DNA of 64,000 nt, taken from Flavobacterium zepuense. GTDB taxonomy: Bacteria > Bacteroidota > Bacteroidia > Flavobacteriales > Flavobacteriaceae. Location: contig NZ_VJVZ01000006.1 of NCBI RefSeq assembly GCF_007097145.1, positions 213,303-277,302 on the forward strand, given 5' to 3'. The translations under genes were made by a program, and so were the position numbers. The notes beneath the pieces were generated by a model. That model was not told the DNA's origin, made no database searches, and was given only the letters and a program-made list of their open reading frames with translations. Of the stretch, positions 27,515-36,845 are shown piece after piece. How positions within the stretch are numbered: position 1 is the stretch's first letter; each line of letters begins with the position of its first letter.

Positions 27515-28444
27515 TTATTTTATTCTTTCTAAAATTTCAGGTATGCGCTTAACATTAGCCATTTGTTTTAATTTTTCGCGTGCTTCTTCGGCAGGGCTGC
27601 CAAAATATGCTTTACCGCCCTCTAATGATTTAGATACACCTGCCTGTGCTTGTATAACCGCTTTATAACCAATGGTTATAGCACTGGTTACACCCACCTG
27701 TCCCCACATAGTAACTTCATCTTCAACAATAACACAACCTGCAATACCGGTTTGCGATGCAATTAAGCATTTTTTACCAATAACAGTGTCATGCCCAATG
27801 TGTACCTGGTTATCAATTTTAGTTCCTTCACCAATAGTGGTATCGCCTGTAACGCCTTTGTCTATAGTACAAAGCGCTCCTATACCTACATTATCCTGAA
27901 TTACAACACGGCCACCTGATAACAGCTGATCAAAGCCTTCAGCGCGTTTTTTATAGTAAAAAGCGTCGCCGCCAAGTACTGTACCGGCATGTATAATTAC
28001 ATTATCGCCAATAATTGTATTGTCGTAAATAGCTACATTAGAATGTATAAGGCAATTTTTACCAATGGTAACGTTATTACCTACAAAGGTATTGGGTTGA
28101 ATAACAGTACCCTCACCTATTTTAGCTGTTGGCGCAATTGAGACATTAGACTGTTGAAATGGCCTGAAATGGCGTGTAAGTGTATTAAAATCCCTGAATG
28201 GATCATCAGATATTAAAAGCGCTTTACCCTCAGGGCAATCTACTTTTTTATTGATAAGTATTACTGTGGCGGCCGATTGTAAAGCCTTGTCGTAATATTT
28301 TGGGTGGTCTACAAAAACAATATCGCCGGGTTCTACCACATGTATTTCGTTCATGCCGTATACCGGATAATTATCATCTCCTACATACTCGCTGGCAATA
28401 ATGGCTGCGATTTCCTTTAAAGGATAAACATTTGGGAATTTCAT
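27515..28444 (-). CDS. LpxD-like left-handed beta-helix acyltransferase paralogue
   Basis: This 309-residue protein has an N-terminal UDP-sugar-binding type domain ([17 protein letters not shown]) and a long hexapeptide-repeat beta helix ([34 protein letters not shown]), the architecture of LpxD. The canonical lpxD at 31392 is a separate gene, so this is a divergent paralogue that may acylate another sugar nucleotide. The catalytic His of the HIGHD segment is retained. It is separated from efp by a terminator and followed by the NTF2-like gene. Confidence 0.85.
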   Translation of the reverse strand: MKFPNVYPLKEIAAIIASEYVGDDNYPVYGMNEIHVVEPGDIVFVDHPKYYDKALQSAATVILINKKVDCPEGKALLISDDPFRDFNTLTRHFRPFQQSNVSIAPTAKIGEGTVIQPNTFVGNNVTIGKNCLIHSNVAIYDNTIIGDNVIIHAGTVLGGDAFYYKKRAEGFDQLLSGGRVVIQDNVGIGALCTIDKGVTGDTTIGEGTKIDNQVHIGHDTVIGKKCLIASQTGIAGCVIVEDEVTMWGQVGVTSAITIGYKAVIQAQAGVSKSLEGGKAYFGSPAEEAREKLKQMANVKRIPEILERIK

Positions 28445-28522
28445 TCTTTATAAAGTATAAGCTAACTTACTATATTTTTTTTGATACTGCCTGATTTCCT
28501 TTACGGAAATGCTATAAATAAC

Positions 28523-28544
28523 AAAGTCGGCTTTCGCCGACTTT
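28523..28544 (-). terminator. Terminator after efp
   Basis: The perfect stem AAAGTCGGC / GCCGACTTT with a TTTC loop begins 4 bp past the efp stop (minus strand) and is followed by a T-rich tail. It divides efp from the LpxD-like gene. Confidence 0.8.
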
Positions 28545-28547
28545 CAA

Positions 28548-29114
28548 TTATTGTTTTACACGCTCAAGGTAAGAACCTGTAGCAGTGTCAATTTTAATTT
28601 TATCACCTTCGTTAATAAACAAAGGTACGTTTATAGAAGCTCCTGTTTCTAATTTAGCAGGCTTGGTAGCATTTGTAGCAGTGTTACCTTTAACACCCGG
28701 CTCAGCATAAGTAACTTCAAGAACAACTGAAGCAGGCATATCTACAGATAGAGGTGCTTCGGTTTCAGCATTGATGATTACCATTACATTCTCACCTTCT
28801 TTCAGTAGATCCGGTGCATCAAGAATGTCTTTGTGTAATGAAATTTGCTCATACGTTTCGGCGTGCATAAAGTGGTATTGGTCGCCTTCAGGATACAAGA
28901 ACTGGAATTTGTGTGTTTCTACCCTTACGTCGTCGATTTTGTGGCCTGCAGAAAAAGTATTATCCAATACTTTACCATTAGTAAGGCTTTTAAGTTTTGT
29001 TCTTACGAAAGCCGGGCCTTTACCTGGTTTAACATGAAGAAACTCGATTATTTTGTATATGTCATGGTTAAATTTAATGCATAACCCGTTCCTGATATCT
29101 GATGTACTTGCCAT
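28548..29114 (-). CDS. efp: Elongation factor P
   Basis: This 188-residue translation factor relieves ribosome stalling at polyproline. The three beta-barrel domains are visible from MASTSDIRNGLCIKFN through LEVTYAEPGVKGNTA to TGSYLERVKQ. The tip loop reads KPGKGPAFVR with Lys32, the position modified in many bacteria. No epmA, earP or ymfI-type modification gene is close by. It sits at the end of the lpx gene series, with its own terminator. Confidence 0.96.
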   Translation of the reverse strand: MASTSDIRNGLCIKFNHDIYKIIEFLHVKPGKGPAFVRTKLKSLTNGKVLDNTFSAGHKIDDVRVETHKFQFLYPEGDQYHFMHAETYEQISLHKDILDAPDLLKEGENVMVIINAETEAPLSVDMPASVVLEVTYAEPGVKGNTATNATKPAKLETGASINVPLFINEGDKIKIDTATGSYLERVKQ

Positions 29115-29175
29115 TATAAGTATGTTTGAAAATTCTAATTTATTTGTTTATGTATCGTATTGCAGCAGCAGGCTA

Positions 29176-29958
29176 TTAATAGCCTGTATAACCTTTCATT
29201 ATACCTCTTGATGAATTTCTTATGAAAAGTATGATCTCATCACGCTCTGGAGTTGCCTCCATTTCGGCTTCTATAAGGCTAAGCGCTTGGGTAGTATTAT
29301 AGTTTTTTTGGTATAAGATCCTGTAAATGTCCTGTATCTCCCTGATTTTTTCTGATGTAAAACCACGCCTTCTTAAGCCGATAGAGTTGATACCAACATA
29401 AGATAATGGCTCTTTAGCGGCTTTAGTAAATGGCGGTACATCTTTACGTACCAGTGACCCTCCGGATATCATGGCATGGTCGCCTATGCTAATAAACTGG
29501 TGTATGGCTGCAAGCCCACCAATAATAGCATAGTTACCTATAGTTACGTGGCCTGCAAGGGCGACACCATTAACTATTATGGCATTATCGCCAATATGGC
29601 AATCGTGTGCAATGTGTGCAGTAGCCATGATAAGACAGTTTTTACCTATTTTGGTAACACCCGATGCCACTGTACCTCTGTTTATTGTAACCGACTCACG
29701 TACAGTTGTATTATCCCCTATTATTGCAAGTGAATCTTCACCTCCAAATTTAAGGTCCTGTGGTACAGCAGATATTACTGCGCCGGGAAATATATTGCAA
29801 TTTTTGCCAATCCTGGCGCCTTCCATAATAGTAACGTTAGACCCTATCCAGGTTCCCTCACCTATCTCCACATTGTTGTGGATGGTGGTAAAAGGCTCAA
29901 TAACCACATTTTTGGCTATTTTAGCGCCTGGATGTACATATGCTAAGGGTTGGTTCAT
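29176..29958 (-). CDS. lpxA: UDP-N-acetylglucosamine acyltransferase
   Basis: This 260-residue enzyme catalyses the first step of lipid A synthesis, moving a 3-hydroxyacyl chain from ACP to UDP-GlcNAc. The left-handed beta helix is visible as hexapeptide repeats (AYVHPGAKIAKNVVIEPF, IGEGTWIGSNVTI), with the catalytic His in TAHIAHDCHIG, and a helical C-terminus (TTQALSLIEAEM). The length fits LpxA. Its start overlaps the end of lpxC-fabZ by 4 bp. Confidence 0.95.
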   Translation of the reverse strand: MNQPLAYVHPGAKIAKNVVIEPFTTIHNNVEIGEGTWIGSNVTIMEGARIGKNCNIFPGAVISAVPQDLKFGGEDSLAIIGDNTTVRESVTINRGTVASGVTKIGKNCLIMATAHIAHDCHIGDNAIIVNGVALAGHVTIGNYAIIGGLAAIHQFISIGDHAMISGGSLVRKDVPPFTKAAKEPLSYVGINSIGLRRRGFTSEKIREIQDIYRILYQKNYNTTQALSLIEAEMEATPERDEIILFIRNSSRGIMKGYTGY

Positions 29959-31364
29959 ACTGTAGTAGTGTTTTGTTGTGGGTTTCTGGCTATTTGCGCC
30001 ATAAGTTCGGCTTCGGCAACCAGTTTACCGTTAGCATAAGCTCCTGCATGCATATGGCAAATACCCCTGCGTATAGGCGATATAAGGTTACAATTGAATA
30101 CAAGTGTATCGCCGGGAAGTACTTTATGCTTAAACTTAACGTTATCTATTTTCATAAAATACGTAAGGTAATTTTCAGGATCCGGTACAGTGCTTAAAAT
30201 CAATATACCCCCTGTTTGCGCCATAGCTTCTACTATAAGTACGCCCGGCATAACCGGTGCACCAGGAAAGTGGCCTATAAAAAAGCTCTCGTTCATGGTA
30301 ACGTTTTTAAGCCCTACCACGTGATTTTCGCTCATTTCTAATATCTTATCTACTAATAAGAACGGCGGCCTGTGAGGCAGCATGGCCATAATTTTATGGA
30401 TGTCCATCAACGGTTCCTTATGCAGGTCATACACCGGCACCTGGTTGCGCTGTTCTGCCTTAATAATTTTAGACATCTTTTTAGCAAACTGAGTGTTTAC
30501 AAAATGTCCCGGCTTATTTGCTATTACTTTACCTCTAATACGGGTACCAATAAGGGCAAGGTCGCCTATAACATCCAGTAATTTATGTCTTGCAGCCTCA
30601 TTAGGGTAATGCAGTGTAAGGTTATCTAAAATGCCGTTTGGCTTAACAGTAATACTGTCTTTGCCGAAAGCAACTTTAAGGCTCTCCATAGTTTCGGGAG
30701 AAATTTCCTTATCTACATAAACGATAGCGTTGTTAAGGTCACCGCCTTTAATAAGGCCGTTTTGTAGTAAAGCTTCAAGCTCGTGTAAAAAACTAAACGT
30801 GCGCGAATCGGCAATTTCAGCTTTGAAATCCCTAATATTTTTTAAAGTAGCATTTTGTGTACCAAGCACTTTAGTACCAAAGTCTACCATAGTAGTAACC
30901 TGGTAATCATCAGCCGGCATAAGTATTATCTCGCTGCCGGTTGCCTCATCAATATATGAGATAACCTCTTTAACAACATACACTTTACGTTCGGCATCCT
31001 GCTCTTCTACTCCAACCTTTTCAATAGCCTCCACAAAATATTTAGAAGATCCATCCATTATAGGAGGTTCAGATGCATCCAGCTCAATAATAACATTATC
31101 AACATCACAGCCTACAAATGCAGCAAGCACATGTTCTGATGTTTGTATCTTAACACCTTTTTTTTCAAGGTTTGTACCTCGTTGTGTATTAATTACATAA
31201 TTAGCATCTGCTTCTACAACAGGCTGGCCTTCAAGGTCTACCCTTACAAAAGTGTATCCGTTGTTTACAGGTGCGGGCTTAAAAGTCATTGTAACCTCTT
31301 TTCCTGTGTGCAGGCCCACTCCCTTTAATGAAATCTCACTCCTGATTGTGGTTTGTTTAACCAT
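29955..31364 (-). CDS. lpxC/fabZ: LpxC-FabZ fusion enzyme
   Basis: This 469-residue bifunctional protein is typical of Bacteroidota. Residues 1 to about 305 form LpxC, the zinc-dependent UDP-3-O-acyl-GlcNAc deacetylase (LKGVGLHTGKEVTMTF, QTSEHVLAAF, HKLLDVIGDLAL). About 310-469 form FabZ, the 3-hydroxyacyl-ACP dehydratase (MAMLPHRPPFLLVDKI, GHFPGAPVMPGVLIVEAMAQ, with the His/Glu pair). Fusing the two couples the committed lipid A step to fatty-acid elongation. It starts 27 bp after lpxD and overlaps lpxA by 4 bp. Confidence 0.95.
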   Translation of the reverse strand: MVKQTTIRSEISLKGVGLHTGKEVTMTFKPAPVNNGYTFVRVDLEGQPVVEADANYVINTQRGTNLEKKGVKIQTSEHVLAAFVGCDVDNVIIELDASEPPIMDGSSKYFVEAIEKVGVEEQDAERKVYVVKEVISYIDEATGSEIILMPADDYQVTTMVDFGTKVLGTQNATLKNIRDFKAEIADSRTFSFLHELEALLQNGLIKGGDLNNAIVYVDKEISPETMESLKVAFGKDSITVKPNGILDNLTLHYPNEAARHKLLDVIGDLALIGTRIRGKVIANKPGHFVNTQFAKKMSKIIKAEQRNQVPVYDLHKEPLMDIHKIMAMLPHRPPFLLVDKILEMSENHVVGLKNVTMNESFFIGHFPGAPVMPGVLIVEAMAQTGGILILSTVPDPENYLTYFMKIDNVKFKHKVLPGDTLVFNCNLISPIRRGICHMHAGAYANGKLVAEAELMAQIARNPQQNTTTV

Positions 31365-31391
31365 TATATGATTTTTTAATTTACTTCTTTG

Positions 31392-32411
31392 TTACGATTT
31401 AACTTTTTTAAGATCCTCTAAATCAGCTACTATTTTAGGCAAGTTTCTAAAATGAACATACGATTTACTAAAATCACCGTATGCCATTGATGGCGAACCC
31501 TGTATAATATCTCCATCCGGAATGTTCTTTGCAACCCCAGATTGCGCCTGTATCCTTACATTATTACCTATAGTAATATGGCCCACAATGCCTACCTGGC
31601 CGCCAATAATACAATTGCTGCCTATCTTTGTAGATCCCGCCACACCGGTTTGCGATGCTATAACGGTATTCTCACCAATTACTACATTGTGTGCAATTTG
31701 TATCTGGTTATCAAGCTTAACACCCTTTTTAATAACTGTAGATCCCATTGTAGCCCTGTCTATAGTTGTACACGAACCTACATCAACATTATCTTCTATT
31801 ACAACATTACCTATTTGCGGTACTTTGCTGTAAATGCCCTCTTCATTAGGCGCAAAGCCAAATCCATCAGACCCTATAATAGAACCCGAATGTAAGGTGC
31901 AGCCACTTCCTATCTCAGTTTCAGAGTAAACTCTTACGCCGGCAAAAAGAATGGTATTATCGCCAATGGTAACATTATCGCCTACAAAAGTGTTAGGATA
32001 TATTTTTACATTATTACCTATTTTTACATTTTTGCCTACATAGCAAAAACTGCCCAGGTAAAGGTTATCGCCATATGTAACCCCTTCTGATAATACCGAA
32101 GGCTGCTCTATGCCTGATTTCATTAATTTAACCTCGTTATAGTATTCTAAAAGTTTAGAGAATGCCTTATAAGCATCGTCAACTTTAATAAGTGTAGTAA
32201 AAATATCGTTCTCCGGCTCAAAAGTACGGTTAACAATAGTAATAGATGCCTGAGTGGTGTATATGTAAGACTGGTACTTTGGGTTAGCCAAAAAAGTAAT
32301 GGCTCCCTCTGTCCCCTCCTCTATTTTAGATAGCTTATGTACTTCGGCCTGTGGGTTGCCCACAATGTCGCCCTCCAGTATACCTGCTATTTGTTCTGCT
32401 GTAAATTTCAT
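31392..32411 (-). CDS. lpxD: UDP-3-O-(3-hydroxyacyl)glucosamine N-acyltransferase
   Basis: This 339-residue enzyme is the third lipid A step. It has an N-terminal uridine-binding domain (MKFTAEQIAGILEGDIVG), a beta-helix of hexapeptide repeats (VKIGNNVKIYPNTFVGDN), the catalytic LDNQIQIAHNVVIGEN and a C-terminal helix. On the minus strand a TATTTTTG box (32424-32417) ends only 5 bp before the ATG, so if it is a promoter the mRNA is essentially leaderless. The HD gene stop lies 23 bp upstream, so read-through is also possible. Confidence 0.94.
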   Translation of the reverse strand: MKFTAEQIAGILEGDIVGNPQAEVHKLSKIEEGTEGAITFLANPKYQSYIYTTQASITIVNRTFEPENDIFTTLIKVDDAYKAFSKLLEYYNEVKLMKSGIEQPSVLSEGVTYGDNLYLGSFCYVGKNVKIGNNVKIYPNTFVGDNVTIGDNTILFAGVRVYSETEIGSGCTLHSGSIIGSDGFGFAPNEEGIYSKVPQIGNVVIEDNVDVGSCTTIDRATMGSTVIKKGVKLDNQIQIAHNVVIGENTVIASQTGVAGSTKIGSNCIIGGQVGIVGHITIGNNVRIQAQSGVAKNIPDGDIIQGSPSMAYGDFSKSYVHFRNLPKIVADLEDLKKVKS

Positions 32412-32434
32412 CCCGACAAAAATATAAAATTAAA

Positions 32435-33679
32435 TTAAAACGCAGCTTTTTCCAAAAGCACTTTTGGAAAACATAGGTAATACTTAGTTACCGGTTTAGA
32501 TAACGCCTTTAAATTCAACTGGTCTGATGCCTCAACTACATCTTCAATAGTACGGTCTTTACGTAATATATGTATGGGTTCGCCTGTTTTATTGTAGGCT
32601 TGGTTTTTAATTTTGCCCTTAAACACAAAATATTCAGCTTCTTTTTCCGTTAACGCATACTTTTCCATCACATCTTTTTTCAGCAACAATACCTCTTCTT
32701 TAGATACTTTGTCGCTTTGCATCCTTATTTTTGGCAGGTCTCGGTTAATGATCATCTTACTCAGTTCGCTCAACACAAAATCATCATTAAACTGCCATGC
32801 CTTAATGGCGCTTATGATATCAAAATCATCAAGGTACGAAAATTTAGTGAGCACCTCGCCGTTAAAATCTTCCAGCGATATTTTATTTTGGAGGAAAAAC
32901 TGCAAAGGATCACTTGCAGTTAAAACCACCCCGTTATGAGCCAGCTCTTTAGCACGTTTTAATATTTTGGTGAGTATAAGTTCGGCTGCTACACTGGTTT
33001 TATGCAAATATGCCTGCCAGTACATTAGCCTGCGTGCCACAAGGAATTTCTCTACAGAGTAAATACCTTTCTCTTCAATAACCAGCATATCATCCTGAAC
33101 GTTAAACATTTGAATCAACCGTTCAGAATTAATATTACCCTCTGCAACACCACTGTAAAAACTGTCACGCTTAAGGTAGTCCATACGGTCCATATCAAGC
33201 TGGCTCGATATAAGCTGCAGCATGAACTTGCGGTGGTATTCGCCTTTAAATATTTGTATGGCAAGGGTTAGTTTGCCTTCAAAAATTGCATTAAGGCTAT
33301 CCATAAACAAAAGCGATATAGCTTCATGGTTTACATTTTCTACAATGCTATGCTCCATAGCGTGTGAGAATGGTCCGTGCCCAATATCATGCAACAATAT
33401 GGCGATAGACAAGGCGTTTTCTTCTTCGTCACTAATATCAGTGCCTTTAAAACGCAATACACCTATAGTTTTTTGCATAATATGCATACAGCCCAAAGCA
33501 TGATGAAAACGTGTATGGTGGGCTCCCGGGTATACAAGATACGACATACCCATTTGAGAAATTCGCCTAAGCCTCTGGAAGTAAGGATGCTGGATAAGGT
33601 CGTACACCAGCGGGTTTGTTATAGATATAAACCCGTAAATAGGGTCGTTTAATATTTTAAGCTTGTTTATTTGGCTCAC
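32435..33679 (-). CDS. HD-domain phosphohydrolase, dNTPase-like
   Basis: This protein of about 414 residues starts at GTG 33679 (VSQINKLKILNDPIYGFI). An in-frame start at 33700 is less likely because a TATATTTG -7 box covers 33705-33698. The metal-binding HD motif is clear: H of HHTRFHHALGC and ILLHDIGHGPFSHAMEH. The family (YdhJ/SAMHD1-like) often hydrolyses nucleotides, but substrate is not known here. It is the first gene of the lpxD-lpxC/fabZ-lpxA-efp series, an arrangement common in Flavobacteriaceae. Confidence 0.88.
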   Translation of the reverse strand: MSQINKLKILNDPIYGFISITNPLVYDLIQHPYFQRLRRISQMGMSYLVYPGAHHTRFHHALGCMHIMQKTIGVLRFKGTDISDEEENALSIAILLHDIGHGPFSHAMEHSIVENVNHEAISLLFMDSLNAIFEGKLTLAIQIFKGEYHRKFMLQLISSQLDMDRMDYLKRDSFYSGVAEGNINSERLIQMFNVQDDMLVIEEKGIYSVEKFLVARRLMYWQAYLHKTSVAAELILTKILKRAKELAHNGVVLTASDPLQFFLQNKISLEDFNGEVLTKFSYLDDFDIISAIKAWQFNDDFVLSELSKMIINRDLPKIRMQSDKVSKEEVLLLKKDVMEKYALTEKEAEYFVFKGKIKNQAYNKTGEPIHILRKDRTIEDVVEASDQLNLKALSKPVTKYYLCFPKVLLEKAAF

Positions 33680-33868
33680 AGTAACGCAAATTTTTAACAA
33701 ATATACTAAAAGCAGGGCGCATACAGTACACTTAAAACACTTTAACGGTTGTTGTAAGGGTTTTAACTAAAATTAATAGTTAGCGTTAAACATAGGTTAA
33801 TCATATAGTTACGTGCAATTTTATAGCTAAATAGTGTTTAATTTTATAACTGTAAAACTGCACCTACC

Positions 33869-34156
33869 ATGAAAAACCTGTACGCATCGGTTATAGCCTT
33901 TTTTGCTTTTACTGCAATGTTGTTTGCACAGCAAACTCAGGAAAAACAAGACCAGTTACAACCCACCGTAACAGAGCAGCAGGTAGAACGCGATGCACAG
34001 GCTGCAAAGCTTGCCAGGCAGCAAAAGATTCTTGATAAAGAAAAAGCAATGAGGGAGCAGGCGGAAAAGCAAAAGAATGAAGATAATAAACGTGTAACAA
34101 CCGGTTCAATTAATACTGTTACTAAGAAAGCTTCAACCAAGCCTGGAAAACAATAA
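33869..34156 (+). CDS. Small secreted charged coiled-coil protein
   Basis: This 95-residue protein has a signal peptide (MKNLYASVIAFFAFTAMLFA, cleavage near AQQ) and a mature part made of K/E/Q/A-rich helix (AAKLARQQKILDKEKAMREQ), then a Thr/Ser/Lys-rich tail. It is probably periplasmic. No family is recognised. It is divergent from the HD gene and has its own terminator, so it looks like an independent unit. Confidence 0.7.
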   Translation: MKNLYASVIAFFAFTAMLFAQQTQEKQDQLQPTVTEQQVERDAQAAKLARQQKILDKEKAMREQAEKQKNEDNKRVTTGSINTVTKKASTKPGKQ

Positions 34157-34192
34157 TAACGTTATTTTTTGTTACTTAGGTTATTGAAGGAG

Positions 34193-34223
34193 AAGGCTTG
34201 CAAATATTTTGCAGGCCTTTTTT
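34193..34223 (+). terminator. Rho-independent terminator
   Basis: AAGGCTTGCAAA / TTTGCAGGCCTT-type stem (one G-T pair) leads into TTTTTT, 36 bp after the small coiled-coil gene. On the minus strand it also lies beyond the interrupted gene at 34232. Confidence 0.8.
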
Positions 34224-34231
34224 GATTGTAG

Positions 34232-34684
34232 TTAATATTGCTTAATAACTTTCCTTGCCATATTTCGAGCAGGCCATATCTCAATTTCATAGTAATCATT
34301 GTTTCGTCATCAACCACACTTCAAGATTGAAGAATATACCCTTATAGCATAATGCCCCGGAGTCATATTTAACTCTAATTCTATATCATTATTCGGGCAA
34401 CTTGTAATTTGCAATATTCCTGAATTTAACTCAAGATTTCCTTCAACAATATGATTGTAATTACTCAAATCATATTCTGTATTGGCTTCACTTAAAACAG
34501 TTAATTCACCTCTAACAGGTCCGTAACATTCAGTGCCTACTCCAACCACGCCATAGCCAAGTGGCATTCTGCTAATATGCGCTTCATCTGTCCAAAAGCT
34601 ATCAGCACCTGTATCATAGTCCGCTTCTTTATCAACAATATAAAATTGATTGTGCGTCGTAGAAAAATCAAATTTATGTTTCAT
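34232..34684 (-). pseudogene. Interrupted small conserved protein (two in-frame stops)
   Basis: The frame opens at 34684 (MKHKFDFSTTHNQFYIVDKE) and runs 124 codons to tandem TGA TGA at 34312-34307. In the same frame it then continues for 24 coding-like codons (NDYYEIEIWPARNMARKVI) to a TAA at 34232, giving 151 codons in all. Adding one T on the plus strand to each of three TT pairs (34299-34300, 34320-34321, 34327-34328) removes both stops and yields a smooth SSNLESVVDDETNDYY joint. The gene is therefore either freshly broken or misread at three short A/T runs. The protein is soluble and beta-rich. I recall similar flavobacterial proteins but no function. Confidence 0.65.
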
Positions 34685-34814
34685 AAATTAAAATGAATTT
34701 TAAACAACAATAGTAGTAAATTAGAGTTAATGATTTTATAAAAAATTTAGGAATAAATTTGTTAAATAAAACTAACTTGCAGGATTAATTTACGAACAAA
34801 AACGTACTCATAAT

Positions 34815-36368
34815 ATGAATGAGATTAAGATACTTTGGGTTGATGACGAGATAGACATGCTAAAGCCCCACATTATGTTTTTAGAGAAAAAAAACTATAA
34901 TGTTACTACCGCAAATAACGGCCAGGATGCACTGGTGCTCTTTGATAAAGAAAATTTTGATATTGTTTTCCTTGACGAAAATATGCCGGGGCTTAGCGGC
35001 CTTGAGGTGCTTGCCGAAATGAAAGAGAAAAAAACGCAGGTGCCCATTATAATGATCACTAAGAGCGAAGAGGAAATGATAATGGAAGAGGCTATTGGCT
35101 CTAAAATTGCCGATTACCTTATTAAGCCTGTCAATCCTAACCAGATATTGCTTTCGTTAAAGAAAAATCTTGATCACTCAAGGCTCATATCTTCTAAAAC
35201 CACGTTGGATTACCAAAAAGAGTTCCGCAAAATATCTATGGATATGGGGATGGTAAACTCTTACGAAGAATGGGCCGATATGTATAAGCGCCTTATTTTT
35301 TGGGAAATGGAATTGGAAAATATCGAAGACCAAAGTATGGTTGAGATATTAGAGTCGCAAAAAACAGAAGCTAATTCGCAATTCGGTAAATTCATCGAAC
35401 GTAATTACGAAGACTGGTTCGATCCTAAAGGAGACAAACCGGTACTATCGCACAACCTGTTTAAAGAAATGGTTGTGCCGGAGATAAAGAAAAAACAACC
35501 TATACTTTTTGTGGTTATTGATAACCTGCGCTACGACCAGTGGAAAGCTTTTGAAAGTGTTATTGGAAACCATTATAAACTGGAAAAAGAGGCATCCTAC
35601 TACTCTATCCTGCCTACGGCTACACAGTATGCCCGTAATGCAATATTCTCGGGGCTTACTCCGTTGGAAATGGAGAAAAAATATCCGCAATACTGGAAAA
35701 ATGATGTTGATGATGGCGGTAAAAATCTTTTTGAGGGCGAATTTCTTACCGAACAGCTTCGCCGTTTGGGGCTTAGCGGCCTTAAGCAGGAATACTACAA
35801 AATTACCAACTTTAAAGACGGTAAAAAGCTTGTAGACAACTTTAAAGGCCTTAAAAATAACGACCTTACTACTATAGTTTATAACTTTGTAGACATGCTT
35901 AGCCATGCTAAGACAGAGATGGATGTGGTTAAAGAACTGGCAAGTAACGATAAAGCCTATCGCTCGCTTACGCTGAGCTGGTTCCGTAACTCTCCCCTGT
36001 TAGAAATTATCCAGCAGGCGCAGCAAATGGGCTTTAAGCTAATCATAACTACCGATCATGGTACCATAAACGTTAAAAACCCAAGCAAAGTTATTGGCGA
36101 CAGAAATACAAGCTTAAACCTACGTTATAAAACAGGCCGCAGCCTTACATATGAGGATCGTGATGTATACCATGTAAAAGACCCAAAAGCGGTACAATTG
36201 CCTACTATAAACATGAGCAGCTCGTACATATTTGCAAAGAACGATTACTTTTTAGCCTACGTAAACAATTACAATCACTACGTGAGCTATTACCGTAACA
36301 GTTACCAGCACGGCGGTATATCGCTTGAAGAAATGATTATACCTTTCTTAGTTTTTAACCCTAAATAA
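34815..36368 (+). CDS. porX: PorX-type response regulator with PglZ phosphatase domain
   Basis: This 517-residue protein has an N-terminal CheY-like receiver (about residues 3-120, with the acidic pair Asp10/Asp11, phospho-acceptor Asp54 in VFLDENMPG, and Lys in YLIKP). The C-terminal PglZ/alkaline phosphatase-like domain has metal-site motifs (FVVIDNLRYDQWKAF, TTDHGTINV, YQHGGISLEEMIIP). PorX, with the kinase PorY, controls T9SS gene expression and secretion in Porphyromonas and relatives. PorY is not in the window. tsaE follows by 16 bp. The T9SS link fits the sorted protease at 19. Confidence 0.9.
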   Translation: MNEIKILWVDDEIDMLKPHIMFLEKKNYNVTTANNGQDALVLFDKENFDIVFLDENMPGLSGLEVLAEMKEKKTQVPIIMITKSEEEMIMEEAIGSKIADYLIKPVNPNQILLSLKKNLDHSRLISSKTTLDYQKEFRKISMDMGMVNSYEEWADMYKRLIFWEMELENIEDQSMVEILESQKTEANSQFGKFIERNYEDWFDPKGDKPVLSHNLFKEMVVPEIKKKQPILFVVIDNLRYDQWKAFESVIGNHYKLEKEASYYSILPTATQYARNAIFSGLTPLEMEKKYPQYWKNDVDDGGKNLFEGEFLTEQLRRLGLSGLKQEYYKITNFKDGKKLVDNFKGLKNNDLTTIVYNFVDMLSHAKTEMDVVKELASNDKAYRSLTLSWFRNSPLLEIIQQAQQMGFKLIITTDHGTINVKNPSKVIGDRNTSLNLRYKTGRSLTYEDRDVYHVKDPKAVQLPTINMSSSYIFAKNDYFLAYVNNYNHYVSYYRNSYQHGGISLEEMIIPFLVFNPK

Positions 36369-36384
36369 GAGCCGCCAAATTTTT

Positions 36385-36792
36385 ATGGAAATTAGTTTCT
36401 CCCTGGATCAGATCGATCAGGTGGCACAGCAGATACTGGCACAAAAATTAAAAAACATCATTTTGTTTCACGGTGCTATGGGTACCGGTAAAACAACATT
36501 TATAAAGGCAATAGCAAGGCAGCTGGGGGTTAATGAAATGACCTCCAGCCCTACTTTTTCGCTTGTAAATGAGTATACCACTAATGACGATAAAACACTC
36601 TATCATTTTGACCTCTACCGCCTTAACAGCGAAGAGGAGGCCTATGATATGGGTATAGATGAGTACTTTTATTCGGGCTCACTTTGCCTGATAGAGTGGC
36701 CGGAAAAAACACCCAACCTTATACCTTTAGATCACACTACCGTAACACTAAAAACACTGCACGACGGCAGGAGGCATCTTACTGTAAAATAG
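36385..36792 (+). CDS. tsaE: tRNA t6A biosynthesis ATPase TsaE
   Basis: This 135-residue P-loop protein has GAMGTGKTTFIKAIARQLG as Walker A at about residues 31-49, TSSPTFSLVNEY as the switch, and LIEWPEK near the C-terminus. TsaE drives cycling of the TsaB-TsaD complex that transfers threonylcarbamoyl to A37 of tRNAs. A partner t6A enzyme is encoded at 2080. It lies 16 bp after porX and is probably co-transcribed. Confidence 0.95.
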   Translation: MEISFSLDQIDQVAQQILAQKLKNIILFHGAMGTGKTTFIKAIARQLGVNEMTSSPTFSLVNEYTTNDDKTLYHFDLYRLNSEEEAYDMGIDEYFYSGSLCLIEWPEKTPNLIPLDHTTVTLKTLHDGRRHLTVK

Positions 36793-36797
36793 TTGCT

Positions 36798-36805
36798 TAT
36801 ATTTG
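36798..36805 (+). promoter_or_regulatory. Candidate -7 box upstream of ald
   Basis: TATATTTG fits TAnnTTTG and lies 40 bp before the ald start. No matching -33 TTTG was found, so this is a half-site call. Confidence 0.4.
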
Positions 36806-36845
36806 CCATTTTTTTGTAAATTGTCTTCAATTATTATAACCAATC

